Assembly: GCA_025175895.1 (NCBI GenBank) | Contig: CM046000.1 | Span: 34,136,720-34,200,719 of the forward strand | Length of the DNA: 64,000 bases | Direction of reading: 5' to 3' | Source: Wurfbainia villosa | Lineage: Eukaryota; Streptophyta; Magnoliopsida; Zingiberales; Zingiberaceae | Part shown: positions 22,730-33,806 of the stretch, piece by piece | Position numbering within the stretch: position 1 is the first letter of the stretch | How the letters are laid out: the number at the start of each line of letters is the position of its first letter | Position numbers and translations under genes: made by a program | Notes under the pieces: model-generated | The model's database searches: none | The model's input: only the letters and a program-made list of their open reading frames with translations | What the model was told of the DNA's origin: nothing

Positions 22730-22865
22730 AACTAATACATGTTTATTGACCTTCACTTCTCAAATTCATTTAACAATTACAATTTATATGATCTAGGATG
22801 TTTTGTAGTATGTAAGCTTAATTTCTCAACCAAGACAGTGTGTACTCCCACTATACCCATACTAC
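22730..22865 (-). pseudogene. Gypsy protease fragment (copy B), cut by TR-GAG1
   Basis: On the minus strand this encodes a piece like TVLVEKLSLHTTKH...EVKVNK, matching the protease region at 61498-61340. It joins, across TR-GAG1, to the NIFHTR...KICS segment at about 38170-38123, which restores the order gag then protease. The catalytic Asp-Gly-Gly is damaged. The last five bases, ACTAC (22861-22865), are the target-site duplication of TR-GAG1. Homology stops at about 22730. Confidence 0.75.
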
Positions 22866-24414
22866 TGTTGGTGCAATCGGCCCAGGTCACGATTGACCAT
22901 ACTCGAGTTTGACTCGAGTGATGTTTTGATATTTGACATAGTATGTTTGACATTGATGTCAGTTAATGTTTTGGAAAGATTGTTTATACAATCGACCCAG
23001 GTTATAATTGACCAGACTCGAGTTTGACTCGAGGGAGTCTTTGATGGTTGACTAGGGATTGACCATATGATTATGGGAAAGTCCAAGCATGGGTCTTGGC
23101 AAGGTAAAGTCCAAGTCATGGGTACTTGGCATGGAAAGTCCAAGTGGGACACTTGGCATTTGGGAAAGTCCAAGTGGGACACTTGGCATTTGGGAAAGTC
23201 CAAGTCTTGAGTACTTGGCACAAGAAAAGTCCAAGCATGGGGCTTGGCATGGAAAGTCCAACATGGGTTGGCAAGGGAAAGTCCAAGCATGGGTCTTGGC
23301 ATGGAAAGTTCAACATGGGTTGGTAAGGGAAAGTCCAAGCTTGAGTCTTTGCATTTGAGAAGTCCAAGGGATTTGATATTGGCGGCGTAAAGTCCAAGCG
23401 GAGTCTTGGCGGCGTAAGTCTAATGTGCCTTGGCGGTGTAGACACCGTTAGCATGACATAGCCGATGGAAGCACCTGAAGGCTAGCGCGACGGATGAACA
23501 AGTCATGGATGACTTGGAGGGATCTGAGAGGCGTAAGGCTGATGGAGGTGGCTAGAAAGCTTAGGTCTAGGATAAGGGTAGTCTAGCAAGTCTGGGGACA
23601 CCATACTTGGGTTAAAATCTCATCTTTGAGGTTGGAAGTCGACTGGCATTATGGCCGGTTCGACTACCGTGAGTCGACTTGAGTTCGACTGCCGTTTAAG
23701 AGCTGAAATTGCTCTGGCGATCGATACGATGTCGGCAGCGTGATCGCCAAGGGATGGCGGTGATCGCGATTGAGTCTGATGTTGGAAGTCGACTGGTGAG
23801 AGTACCGTTGGAACTTGTCCAACGTGGATTGAGCCGTTGTCTCACAACTACAGTGTTGGAAGTCGACTGGTGACTTATGACAGTCAACTGCTAGGTGGAA
23901 ATCCAGCCCGATGGAGGATAAAAGCAGCTATTTGTGGAAGGCTCAAGTAGCGGTTTTCTTGGGCGATTTGAAGGGGAATTGTTGGTGCTCTTCCAGTCCT
24001 TCAAGGCTAGTCCAAGGCAACCAAAGATCAAGCAACCAAAGTGCTCTTGTAAAGTGTTTTTCTTTACTTGCATTGTATTTCTTACTTGTATTAGCTTGTA
24101 TCTTTTGTATTACTTAGTGTAATCCTTGTACGAGATTTCTCCACCTCCGGATTGTTCCGAGAAGGAGTTATTTGTGATTAGTGAGTGTGTGTGCATCACT
24201 AGAGCTTTTTATAGCTCGATCCGTGGAGTAGGAACCATTCGGTTTCGAACCACGTTATATGACCGTGTTGTGATTGTGTATCTTGTTGTATTTATTTGTT
24301 ATTACTATTCCGCTGTGCTAACAAGATTGTAGACGATCAAACGTGAAAGAATTCCATCATCGTACCATCACGCGACGCTATTCACTGCCCTCTAGCGGCC
24401 TCAAATAACCTACA
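22866..24414 (+). repeat. TR-GAG1 5' LTR
   Basis: It runs from TGTTGGTGCAATCGGCC to AATAACCTACA, 1549 bp. It contains twin sub-blocks that each resemble the LTR start (22866 and 22983), an array of CCAAG/CTTGG hairpin units at 23075-23440, GTCGAC-rich patches at 23637-23900, and a TATA-like box at 23917. The 3' LTR matches it closely outside the GTCGAC/CGATCG patches. Confidence 0.9.
23917..23924 (+). promoter_or_regulatory. TATA-like box in TR-GAG1 5' LTR
   Basis: GATAAAAG at the position where TR-GAG2 and TR-GAG3 LTRs have TATAAAAG, followed by the shared 'cagct' word. It is the likely start region of the element transcript. Confidence 0.5.
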
Positions 24415-24416
24415 AT

Positions 24417-24428
24417 TGGTATCAGAGC
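24417..24428 (+). other. Primer binding site (initiator tRNA-Met) of TR-GAG1
   Basis: TGGTATCAGAGC starts two bases after the LTR end. Copia X and Y have the same primer site at the same spacing. Confidence 0.9.
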
Positions 24429-24481
24429 CCGGGGCTCTTCTACGGATTAACAACCCGGAGTCAAGACACTAGAGGAACAAG

Positions 24482-26158
24482 ATGGAATTCAAGGAGAGAT
24501 TGGGTGACGACATCAACGTTCCGCCTTCCTTCAACCGTGAAGATTTCGCGTATTGGAAAGGTAGAATGATGCATTTTCTAATGTGTGACTTTGATAATTG
24601 GATTAGTGTCTTAGTAGGTTTTGACACTCCAAAAGACGAAGAAGGAAGAAAAATCAAGAAGAAGAATTGGAGTCAAGAACAACTCCGATACTATTACATC
24701 AACAATAAGGTAATGTGTATTTTGCTTAATATAATCCCTAATGATATTTTGATCAAGATAGGGGATTGTAAAGATGCCAAGGAGGTATGGAACAAATTAG
24801 AAAAATTCCATGAAGAGCCTCACTCAATCCAAGAAGATGAGGAGGATGAGGAAGAGAGCTCATCCTCACAAGAAAGTGAGGATTTGGAGGTCGAGGAGTG
24901 TTCGACATCCGAGGAGGAAGAAGTGGTGGAAGAGTTAGAATTAGAAGAAACCTCAACCTCTAGGATTGAGGGGGAGGGGATTAGAACATCTACACCGGAG
25001 CAACCCCAAGAAGAGCCTTCCACATCCGGTCAAGATGAAGAAGCTCCAATTCCGGCACCTTCCACCACCACCCTAGGTAACTCAAACATATCGATTAATA
25101 ATAAAATGCATATAATATGTTTTGAGTGTAGGGAGCAAGGACACTACAAGAGTAAGTGTCCTAAAAGGATCAAGAAGTCTCGTCCAACACCAAAAGTCAA
25201 GGATGCCGGTCCCCAAAGTCAAAAGAACAAGGAGCACGTAGTATGCTTCAAGTGCCATCAAAAGGGGCACTATAGAAGTCAATGTCCTAGGGGGAGCAAA
25301 AAGACCCAAGAAGAAGCATCACAAGTAGGGGGAGCTAAAGCTAACCCTAAGGTACATTTTAGTAATGCATCTTCGAATTTAAATGTTAAAAAGCATGCTA
25401 GGAATTTTAACTCTCTTGCAATTTATGAAAAGCATGCTAATAAAAACAAATATTTTTGTTTAGGAGCTAAGAATGTTCACTTAGGAAATAAGGAGAAATT
25501 TGGGACTAATGTCCCTAAAAATATTCTACCTAGGGAATCAATTAGGAAAATAGGAGAGCACCTAGGTTTTAACCCTAAATGGACTAGGCATATGCCTAGA
25601 ATGTCCCATGCCCAAGAATTTAATCAAAAAATAATTGGGCAATTAGAGGTTGAAAATCAAGTCTTGAGGTCAAGGCTTGAAAAACTTGAAAAGACCCATA
25701 AGACTATGCAAAATCAAATGCAAGGGTCAATTAGTCAAACTTCTAGTTCAAAATCTCAAAGTCAACACTTAGGACCCAAGAAGCAAAAGTCATCAAAGGG
25801 CAAGAAGGGTTTGGGTCACAAACCTAAGCCTAAGATGGCTTACCATAGTGTTCCATTTGATTATGGAACACAAACTAGGTCTAGGAAGACCAAGGTCAAT
25901 AGGAAAGTCATCCCTAAGGTTGACCAAAGGGTGTGCCTAGTGGCTAGGGTTTCTAGGAAACCTAGGATGGTCACTAAGAAGGTTGCAAGGGAAGTTATCC
26001 CTAGAGTCAACCTAGGTAAGACCCAAATAACCAAGGCTAACAAGCCTAGAAGGGTCATTAGGAGGGTATCTAGGGAGGTTATCCCTAAGGAATACCTAAT
26101 TAACCCAATGAGCTCAAATAGATTTTGGGTTCCTAGGAGCGTGATAGATTCATGCTAG
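24482..26158 (+). CDS. gag: TR-GAG1 Gag, intact 558-codon frame
   Basis: The only gene of the element: a structural Gag that would form the particle and bind RNA. The ATG follows the primer site by about 50 bases and the frame is unbroken. Residues 1-120 resemble the copia DUF4219/UBN2 capsid region (FAYWKGRMMHFL, KDAKEVWNKLEKFHE), as in copia X gag. Residues 125-200 are Glu/Ser-rich. Two CCHC knuckles follow at 213-226 (CFECREQGHYKSKC) and 255-268 (CFKCHQKGHYRSQC). A coiled-coil-like stretch lies near 390-415. Residues 455-558 are basic with three VIP motifs (VIPKVDQ, VIPRVN, VIPKEYL) and end FWVPRSVIDSC. That end corresponds to the last gag residues of copia X before its TAG. No protease follows. 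Confidence 0.92.
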   Translation: MEFKERLGDDINVPPSFNREDFAYWKGRMMHFLMCDFDNWISVLVGFDTPKDEEGRKIKKKNWSQEQLRYYYINNKVMCILLNIIPNDILIKIGDCKDAKEVWNKLEKFHEEPHSIQEDEEDEEESSSSQESEDLEVEECSTSEEEEVVEELELEETSTSRIEGEGIRTSTPEQPQEEPSTSGQDEEAPIPAPSTTTLGNSNISINNKMHIICFECREQGHYKSKCPKRIKKSRPTPKVKDAGPQSQKNKEHVVCFKCHQKGHYRSQCPRGSKKTQEEASQVGGAKANPKVHFSNASSNLNVKKHARNFNSLAIYEKHANKNKYFCLGAKNVHLGNKEKFGTNVPKNILPRESIRKIGEHLGFNPKWTRHMPRMSHAQEFNQKIIGQLEVENQVLRSRLEKLEKTHKTMQNQMQGSISQTSSSKSQSQHLGPKKQKSSKGKKGLGHKPKPKMAYHSVPFDYGTQTRSRKTKVNRKVIPKVDQRVCLVARVSRKPRMVTKKVAREVIPRVNLGKTQITKANKPRRVIRRVSREVIPKEYLINPMSSNRFWVPRSVIDSC

Positions 26159-28043
26159 AAGGGTTTAGGGTGTGCCAACCTTGATTGGATGGGTAGTTAA
26201 CTCAACCATGGTAAAGGTAGCATTTTAGGATATTTTCAAGGTTACGGTTACCTTGGAAATACATTTGAGTTTTTGATCCTAAAAGATTTTAGGATGTGCC
26301 AATGTATTTTTGGAATTATGAAAAATTAATTAAATTGGCACGATTTAGGTTTAGAGGTTAGTGTGCCATTTTGGGTTTTTGGCATACTAGGGAGAAAAGT
26401 AGAAATATGGCAAAATATAATTAATTATATGAAATGACAACAAATATTAAAATTTAGGTATTATTATACTTATATATTTTATATGTCATGCCTTGTTTGC
26501 CATATGTCATGTCATGACATCATGCCTATTTTTATCATTTATATGTCATGATTATGTTTAGGAATTAGGATTGAATGTCATGTGCTTTAGTTTTATATCA
26601 TATGCCATGACATCATGATCATTGGCCATGTTTTATTTTTGCTATTATTATGCCATGATCATTTCATGCATTTAATTGATTGAAATTGATTTAAGGACAA
26701 TGACATGACTTGGAGTCCCATTTATAAGGGAATCAAGTAGAGTTACCTTAGAAAAATGCATGAAACCCTAGTTTAGGGAGAACAAAACCCACATCTCACA
26801 TTACATTGACATGTATGTGGATTTATACACCCTAAATACATGTGAGATGCTAGGATATGAGTTGAGTTCACGGTGTATAGTTTTTTCATCTAGATAAACT
26901 AAAACTCATCTAATTGCATATGGTGGATCATTGGGAAAGCTTGTGTATAAATCATGTACATTGAGCCCAAGGAATATGATCCAATATAGGTTTTCAAAAA
27001 CATTTTGAAATCAATTTAGAAAACCTTAGTGAAGCCTATCTTTTGATAGCAATCACTAATGATGAAGTTGATACAAAGTAAGCTAAAACATTGAAGTTTT
27101 TCTTCACTTTTGGATTTTGTATCAATCTCGATATTTTATGGGTAAAATAATTTTCAAATATTTTTTACCCATTGTATTGACTATAAGTAATATACGTATG
27201 AATTTTCGTGATTTTTTAAAATACGTAAAATTACTTATGACTTTTTAAAACTCAATTTTGATAGCTGAAATTCGAGAATTTCAGTTATCAGTCGACTGCC
27301 GCCTGATGGCAGTCCACTGATGTGAGTGGAAGTCGACTGATTACTGTAAATAGTCGACTGCCAAGGTGATTTCAGGAAAAATAAGGTTGTTTAGCCCGTG
27401 TTCAACTATGGTAAAGGTTCCTAATCACTCCTAACCCTAGGATATGCTTTGGGAAGCATTAGAAAGGGTGAAAATCAATTGGATATGGATTAGGAGAGGT
27501 GTTAGGGTAATGTATCAAATTTAAGGTTGGGAGAGTTCATGTTTGAACTTTGAGCCTTAATTTTAATGGTTTAGAGTTCCTATTGGCTTAGGGACTTCTC
27601 AAGGACATTGTTGGTGCAATAGTCAAGGGGGAGCAAGCCTTTAGGGGGAGTTATCCATCTTGGGATGATGGATGTGTTTCTCTTCTTGAAGGGGGAGAAG
27701 TTATTGGAAAGTATCATCAATTGGAAAAATTGATGGGATATTGAGAAACCCAATTTGGAAATTGGGAGAGAGTATAGGATTGCCTCTCTTGAGTGATATG
27801 AGACTTATCACTAGGAAGATGGTAGGCATCCTAGGTATTTTTGGATCAAGGGGGAGATTGTAAGATCTCATTGGGACATGAGACATTGATCTCCTTGGAG
27901 AGATAACCTTTTTGATGTTAGTCAAAAAGGGGGAGAAGTTTTGGAGAATGTTTGGGATTACCAATTTGGAATAATTGGTAAGGAAATTTGAGTTAGGGGC
28001 CCAACTCAAGGGTTGTTTTGTCAAATATCAAAAAGGGGGAGAT
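26159..28043 (+). other. TR-GAG1 3' non-coding region with polypurine tract
   Basis: 1.9 kb with no supported gene. Conserved blocks shared with the other TR-GAG copies include 'tttgggtttttggcatact' (26372), ATAAGGGAATCAA (26727), a potential CTTTTGATAG box (27041), GTCGAC motifs (27290-27360), CTAACCCTAGGATATG (27429), the internal LTR-start mimic at 27609-27620, and GGGGGAGATTGTAAGATCTC (27849). Several purine tracts precede the final AAAAAGGGGGAGA at 28030-28042, which primes the plus strand. Confidence 0.85.
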
Positions 28044-28759
28044 TGTTGGTGCAATCGGCCCAGGTCACGATTGACCAGACTCAAGTTTGACTTGAGTGAT
28101 GTTTTGATGTTTGACATAGTATGTTTGACATTGATGTTTAACATTAATGTCGGTTAATATTTTGGGGAGATTGTTTATACAATCGACCCAGGTTATAATT
28201 GACCAGACTCGAGTTTGACTCGAGGGAGTCTTTGATGGTTGACTAGGGATTGACCATGTGATTATGGGAAAGTCCAAGCATGGGTCTTGGCAAGGTAAAG
28301 TCCAAGTCATGGGTACTTGGCATGGAAAGTCCAAGTGGGACACTTGGCATTTGGGAAAGTCCAAGTCTTGAGTACTTGGCACAAGGAAAGTCCAAGCATG
28401 GGGCTTGGCATGGAAAGTCCAACATGGGTTGGCAAGGGAAAGTCCAAGCATGGGTCTTGGCATGGAAAGTCCAATATGGGTTGGCAAGGGAAAGTCCAAG
28501 TTTGAGTCTTGGCATTTGAGAAGTCCAAGGGGTTTGATATTGGCGGCGTAAAGTCCAAGCGGAGTCTTGGCGGTGTAAGTCCAATATTCCTTGGCGGTGT
28601 AGACACCGTTAGCATGACATAGCCGATGGAAGCACCTGAAGGCTAGCGCGATGGATGAACAAGTCATGGATGACTTGGAGGGATCCGAGAGGCGTAAGGC
28701 TGATGGAGGTGGCTAGAAGGCTTAGGTCTAGGCTAAGGGTGGTCTAGCAACTATGGGGA
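28044..28759 (+). repeat. TR-GAG1 3' LTR, first part
   Basis: It begins TGTTGGTGCAATCGGCCCAGG after the polypurine tract and follows the 5' LTR, including the CCAAG/CTTGG array (28265-28600), which has one fewer unit than the 5' LTR. It is cut by copia X after GGGGA (28755-28759). It continues at 37265. Confidence 0.9.
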
Positions 28760-30096
28760 TGTTAGGACCCTTGTAACGGCTATAGGGGGGTGATTAGCCT
28801 TTATTCGTTTCTACAAGTAAGTTAGCGGAAGCAATACAAATACAAAAACGAATACGAATAAGAAATAAGAAACAAAACGCTAACACTCGATGTACGTGGT
28901 TCGGAGATGACGCTCCTACTCCACGGCAATCCGTAAGGTGGATTAGTCCTAGCCAAGCTTCACTATATTCTCCTTTGGATGAACCAAGGTGGAGAAACCT
29001 TTCTTACAATGCTCTCCTCTTCTTTACAATGATGGATGATTAAGAACAAGAGAAGAGGAGGTTTTGAATCACTAAAACACTTGGGAAAGCTTGGTGAGCA
29101 CGAGGGTGTAGTTAGGAATGAGAGCACTAGCTTCACCAAGCTCCCCAAGGTCCCTTTTTATAGAAGAGGGGCTATTTTTCCCGTTGGGCCTCGATCAGTC
29201 GACTGATGCTCATCATCAGTCATTGCCCTAGCTCAACGACCGACCATCTGGATCCGTGGAGATTCGTAGCCACATTTTCCAACGGCCAGGTGATCAGTCG
29301 TGATCCTCCATCGATCGGTGATGGAGTGATCGATCCGAGTGATCAGCGTGAATGAGTGAGGCGCGTGCGTGGCAATTTTCTCCTTTATCGATCATCGCCT
29401 GAGTAGTCGATCGATTGCAACATCGATCCGCCGACCAAGGCGGTCGGTGATGGTTTCACGACTCGGTCGAAACGCGACTAGTCCGATACATCGATCGGCG
29501 ATACTTATCAAGTATGAGTAATTCACACTTGATTTTACACCCTAGAACTAGACTCAACCTTCTAGCTCTTCATTAAGCCTTGCGCCTTCAGGATCCCTCC
29601 GAGTCTGCGACTTGTTCATTCTTTGCGCTTTGCTTCCAAGAGCCTCCTTCGGTTTCGTCATGTCTTGGGTTGCCAAATGCTTGGACTTTACGCCGCCAAG
29701 ACTACAAGCTTGGACTTATGCTGCCAAGACCTTACTTTGGACTTCCTTTTCCAAGGTTCACTTGGACTTTATGCTGCCAAGACTACAGGCTTGGTCTTAC
29801 GCTGCCAAGTCTATCCCTTGGACTTCCTTTGCCAAGATCATACTTGGACTTCCTTTGCCAAGGTTCATTTGGACTTTACGCTGCCAAGACTACAAGCTTG
29901 GTCTTATGCTGCCAAGTCCATCCCTTGGACTTCCCTTGCCAAGATCATACTTGGACTTCTCTTTTACCAAGGCTTCATCCTTGGATTTCCCTGTCACTTA
30001 AAGCATATTCACAATTAGATCACAAGATATTGCCTAACTTAGATGATTATCCAAACATCAAAACATATAAATGCTTGGAGCATTATTGTACCAACA
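28760..30096 (-). repeat. Copia X 3' LTR (minus strand)
   Basis: On the minus strand it runs from TGTTGGTACAATAATGCTCC (30096) to GGGTCCTAACA (28760), 1337 bp. It holds the hairpin array at 29670-29990, a TATA box at 29155-29162 and one perfect ATCAGTCGACTGAT at 29194-29207. The partner LTR is 36 bp longer; most differences fall in the patches around 29200-29500. Confidence 0.9.
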
Positions 30097-31121
30097 ATCT
30101 CCCCCTTTTTGATGTTTGACAATAATTTAAGTTAGGTCTTTAAAGATACACACATAATCATCTAACTTAAACATTCCTTCTCCCCCTTTGACATACATCA
30201 AAAAGAGAAGGATTCAAAAATGAAAGAGTTAAAGGTGTTGGATCTTGGACTAAGGTATAAGATTGAAATTAAGCTCCCCCTTAATCCAAGATAGGATGTG
30301 TAAATAATATTTGAAGCAAAGCATAATAAAAAATTCAAAAGTTAAGTCCTAACTTTGCACCAACAATGGTTTTGGGGATGAAAAAGATATAAGATATAAT
30401 TTATGAAACTCCCCCTAAAACACTGCATTAATTAGTCCTAAAACTTTGTGTATACGCAATATTATCATACTATAGTTTTAGAACATCAACGATACACTAA
30501 ATATCACAAAATGGAGCTGTTTATCAGAAAATACAGTGTATCAGTGATCTGGTTTTGAACGATCTTGCTCACATACAAATCAAAATTTGACCTTTTATTT
30601 AACTTCAGAAATGCGCTAGAAATTCTAGAAACCTCGAAAAATCACGAAATTTTGTGTACACATTTTTGAGATCATACTTTATTAAGGAAAAATAGTTTTA
30701 AAAATATATGTTTTCCAGATTTCTATATTGACACAAACTTGGAACCTAACAAAAGTTCTAAAGATTTTGCACACTTTGTATCACTTTTGTGTTCCACTTG
30801 AAAACTGTTTTTCAAAATATAATGAATATAGTTTAAAATATATATGATTTGGAATTTCTAACCATGTTCTTAGAGCTATGTATCCATTACTTGAATACAA
30901 GCCTTCCCAATGATTGGTCCATAAGGTATTTATGTCTCTAGGTGTGTCATTGGCTCATAGTAATGCATCATAACAAGCATGATGAGCCAAGTACACCTTC
31001 CCTATCATCTCACATGTTTCTAAGTGTCTCAATACAAAAATCAAGGTTTCTTAAGACTTTTGTGAGATGTATCAAGGTATAATGCTAACATATAAATATA
31101 GGATCATTCATACCTAGAATT
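30097..31121 (-). other. Copia X 3' non-coding region and polypurine tract (minus strand)
   Basis: No env-like or other frame is supported between RNase H and the LTR. The tract AAAAAGGGGGAGAT lies next to the LTR at 30097-30112. The internal LTR-start mimic (complement of TTGCACCAACA) is at 30355-30365. It aligns with 12744-13797 of the plus-strand X copy and in part with the TR-GAG non-coding region. Confidence 0.8.
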
Positions 31122-32576
31122 TTACTCTACAAAGCACATACCAAGCTCTCTCCTTAATGATGAAAATTCAGTTTCGGGAAGAGCTTTGGTGAAGATATCG
31201 GCAAGGTTGGACTTAGATTCTACATAATTTAGTTCAATGTCCCCTCTTGCCACATGATCTCTTATGAAGTGATGTTTTACTTCAATGTGCTTGGTCCTAG
31301 AGTGATGTACCGGATTTTTGGTCAAGTTGATGGTACTCACATTATCACAATAAACTTTAATGTTAGAGTAGTGTAGCTCATAGTCCACAAGAGTATGTCT
31401 CATTCAAAGTAATTGAGCTACACAACCACCCATAGCCACATATTCGGCTTCGGTGGTTGATAAAGCAACACAATGTTGCTTCCTACTACTCCAACTCACT
31501 AGGGAGGATCCAAGAAATTGGCATCTACCACTAGTACTCTTCCTATCCAATTTGCACCCGGCATAATCAGAATCGGTATACCCAAGCAATTCAAACGACC
31601 TAGTCCTAGGATACCAAAGTCCTACATTTAGGGTGCCTTTAATATATCTTAAAATTCTCTTAACGGCTACTAAATGTGATTCTTTGGCACAAGATTGGTA
31701 TCTAGCACACATACCTACCGCAAATAAGATATCGGGTCTACTAGCGGTTAGATATAGTAGGCTACCAATCAGACTCCTATAAAGTTTAAGATCAATTGAT
31801 TTTCCTTCATGATCACTATCTATTCTAGTGCTAGTGGCCATAGGAGTGGTTACAATTTTGGCATTCTCTAAACCAAATTTCTTGATCATTTCATTTGCAT
31901 ATTTGTTTTGATAAATATGAATACCTTCATTGGTTTGTTTGACTTGTAAACCTAGCAAAAAGGTAAGCTCTCCAACTAAACTCATTTCAAATTCATTTTC
32001 CATATTTTTTATAAAGTCTTGAAGAAGATTATCATTTGTTGACCCAAAAATAATGTCATCAACGTATACTTGGGCTATGAATATATCCTTTAATGTTGAC
32101 TTTATAAACAAAGTTTGATCTACTTGGCCTCTTCTAAAATCCTTAGAAATTAAGAAAGATGACAATCTTTCATACCATGCCCGGGGAGCTTGTTTTAACC
32201 CATATAGTGCTTTCCTAAGCTTACATACATGGTTTGGATAATCTATGTTCTCAAATCTGGGTGGTTGCTCTACATATACTTCCTCCTTAATATAACCATT
32301 TAAGAATGCCGATTTAACATCCATTTGGTAAAGTTTAAATCCCATATAAGAAGCATATCCTAAGAGAATTCTAATAGATTCTAACCTAGCAACCGGGGCA
32401 TAAGTCTCATCATAGTCAAGCCCCTCAACTTGATTAAATCCTCTAGCAACCAACCTAGCCTTATTTCTAGTGATATTTCCTTGGTCATCTAGCTTATTCC
32501 TAAAAACCCATCTTGTGGTAATTATGGTGCTATCATTGGGTCTAGGTACTAACTCCCATACTTGACTCCTCTCAAA
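31122..32576 (-). pseudogene. Copia X reverse transcriptase and RNase H (one internal stop)
   Basis: From a stop at 32579-32577 (Gln to TAA) the minus-strand frame is open to TGA at 31406-31404, then continues in the same frame to 31122. RT motifs: ARGFNQVEGLDYDET, MDVKSAFLNGYIKEEVYVEQ, ALYGLKQAPRAWYERLS and an intact YVDDIIFGST box. RNase H motifs: GYTDSDYAGCKLDRKSTSG, STTEAEYVAMGG, VYCDNVSTINL, HIEVKHHFIRDHV. The TGA replaces a conserved Trp and lies at the same codon in the plus-strand X copy. With readthrough the enzyme would look complete. Confidence 0.92.
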
Positions 32577-33806
32577 TTAAGCCAATTCATCTTGCATTGC
32601 CAAAATCGAATCCGGATCATGTAATGCATCATTGATCGATTTGGGCTCAATTTGTGAAATGAGAGCGACTTGACTAGTAGGAGGTCTATGAAATGACCTA
32701 GTTCTTACTCCTTGAGATAGTTCTCCTACTACTTGGTCAAGTGGATGATCTTGATGAATTCTTAGGGTTCTAGAGGGGGTTTCAAATTGATCATGGTTAT
32801 CTTCCACCCTCCTTTCATCATCGGAATCTCTTCTTCCTCCCCCTTGATCATTACCCCTAATCGTCAAATTTTGAAGTTTTTGGGTAATGCCTTGATTATT
32901 GTCATTAATATCCTTATCAATGGAGGACTTTCTAGGGTAGGTACTAGTGGTTTCATCAAATTGAACATTAGAAGATTCCTCAATCCCTTGAGTTCTTTTA
33001 TTGTAGACTCTATAACCTCTACTTGTAGATGAGTATCCAACTAGGATTCCCTCATCCGCTTTGGATTCGAATTTTCCTAAATTATCTTTGGTGTTTAAAA
33101 TATAAACCTTACATCCAAAGACTTTGAAATAATGAATTGTGGGAATAGTTCCATTCCATAATTCAAATGGTGTTTTTCCTAAAAACCTATGAATTTGAAG
33201 CCTATTTTGGATATAGCAAGCGGTATTAACCGCTTCCGCCCATAAGTAGCTAGGTAGAGAATATGCATTAAGCATAGCCCTAGCCGCCTCTTGTAGGGCA
33301 TGATTTCTCCTTTCCACCACCCCATTTTGTTGGGGTGTTCTAGGACAAGAGAACTCATGCTTGTACCCTTGCTCTAAACAAAATTGTGAAAATTTTGAAT
33401 TCTCAAATTCACCACCATGATCACTACGGATCCGGTTGATTTTGAGACTCTTTTCATTTTCATCCCTTTTACTAAATCCTATGATTATTTCTAAGGTATC
33501 ATCCTTATGTTTCATAAAATAAACCCAAGTATACCTAGAAAAATCATCTACTATAACCAAACAATATTTGTTACCATTTAAAGATGGAGTACTATGGCAA
33601 TCAAATAAATCAAGATGCAACAATTCTAATGGTAAAGAGGTATTAGTTAGGGTTTTACCTTTGTGTGATGCTTTTGTTTGTTTTCCTTCTTGGCATGCAT
33701 CACACATTTTGTTCTTGACATACTTGATCTTTGGTATCCCTTTGACCAACTCCATCTTGGCTACCTTGGCTATGTTTTTCATGTTGATGTGCCCCAATCT
33801 CCTATG
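32577..33806 (-). pseudogene. Copia X integrase and linker (open between two stops)
   Basis: A long open frame (406 codons from the first Met) covers pre-integrase (HRRLGHINMKN, CDACQEGKQ) and the integrase core with first Asp (LLHLDLFDCHS), second Asp (RIRSDHGGEFE) and Glu (PQQNGVVERRNH), so the catalytic triad is intact. The C-terminal linker (FGCKVYILN, then a Ser/Asp-rich stretch) leads to RT. It is separated from the protease by a TGA at 33809-33807, apparently a Trp codon lost by G-to-A change, and from RT by the TAA at 32579-32577. Confidence 0.9.

Noticed and set aside
23070..23450. CRISPR-like array of regular repeats
   Set aside because: Units vary in length and sequence, have no unique spacers, sit inside LTRs and recur at all TR-GAG copies in a eukaryotic genome.
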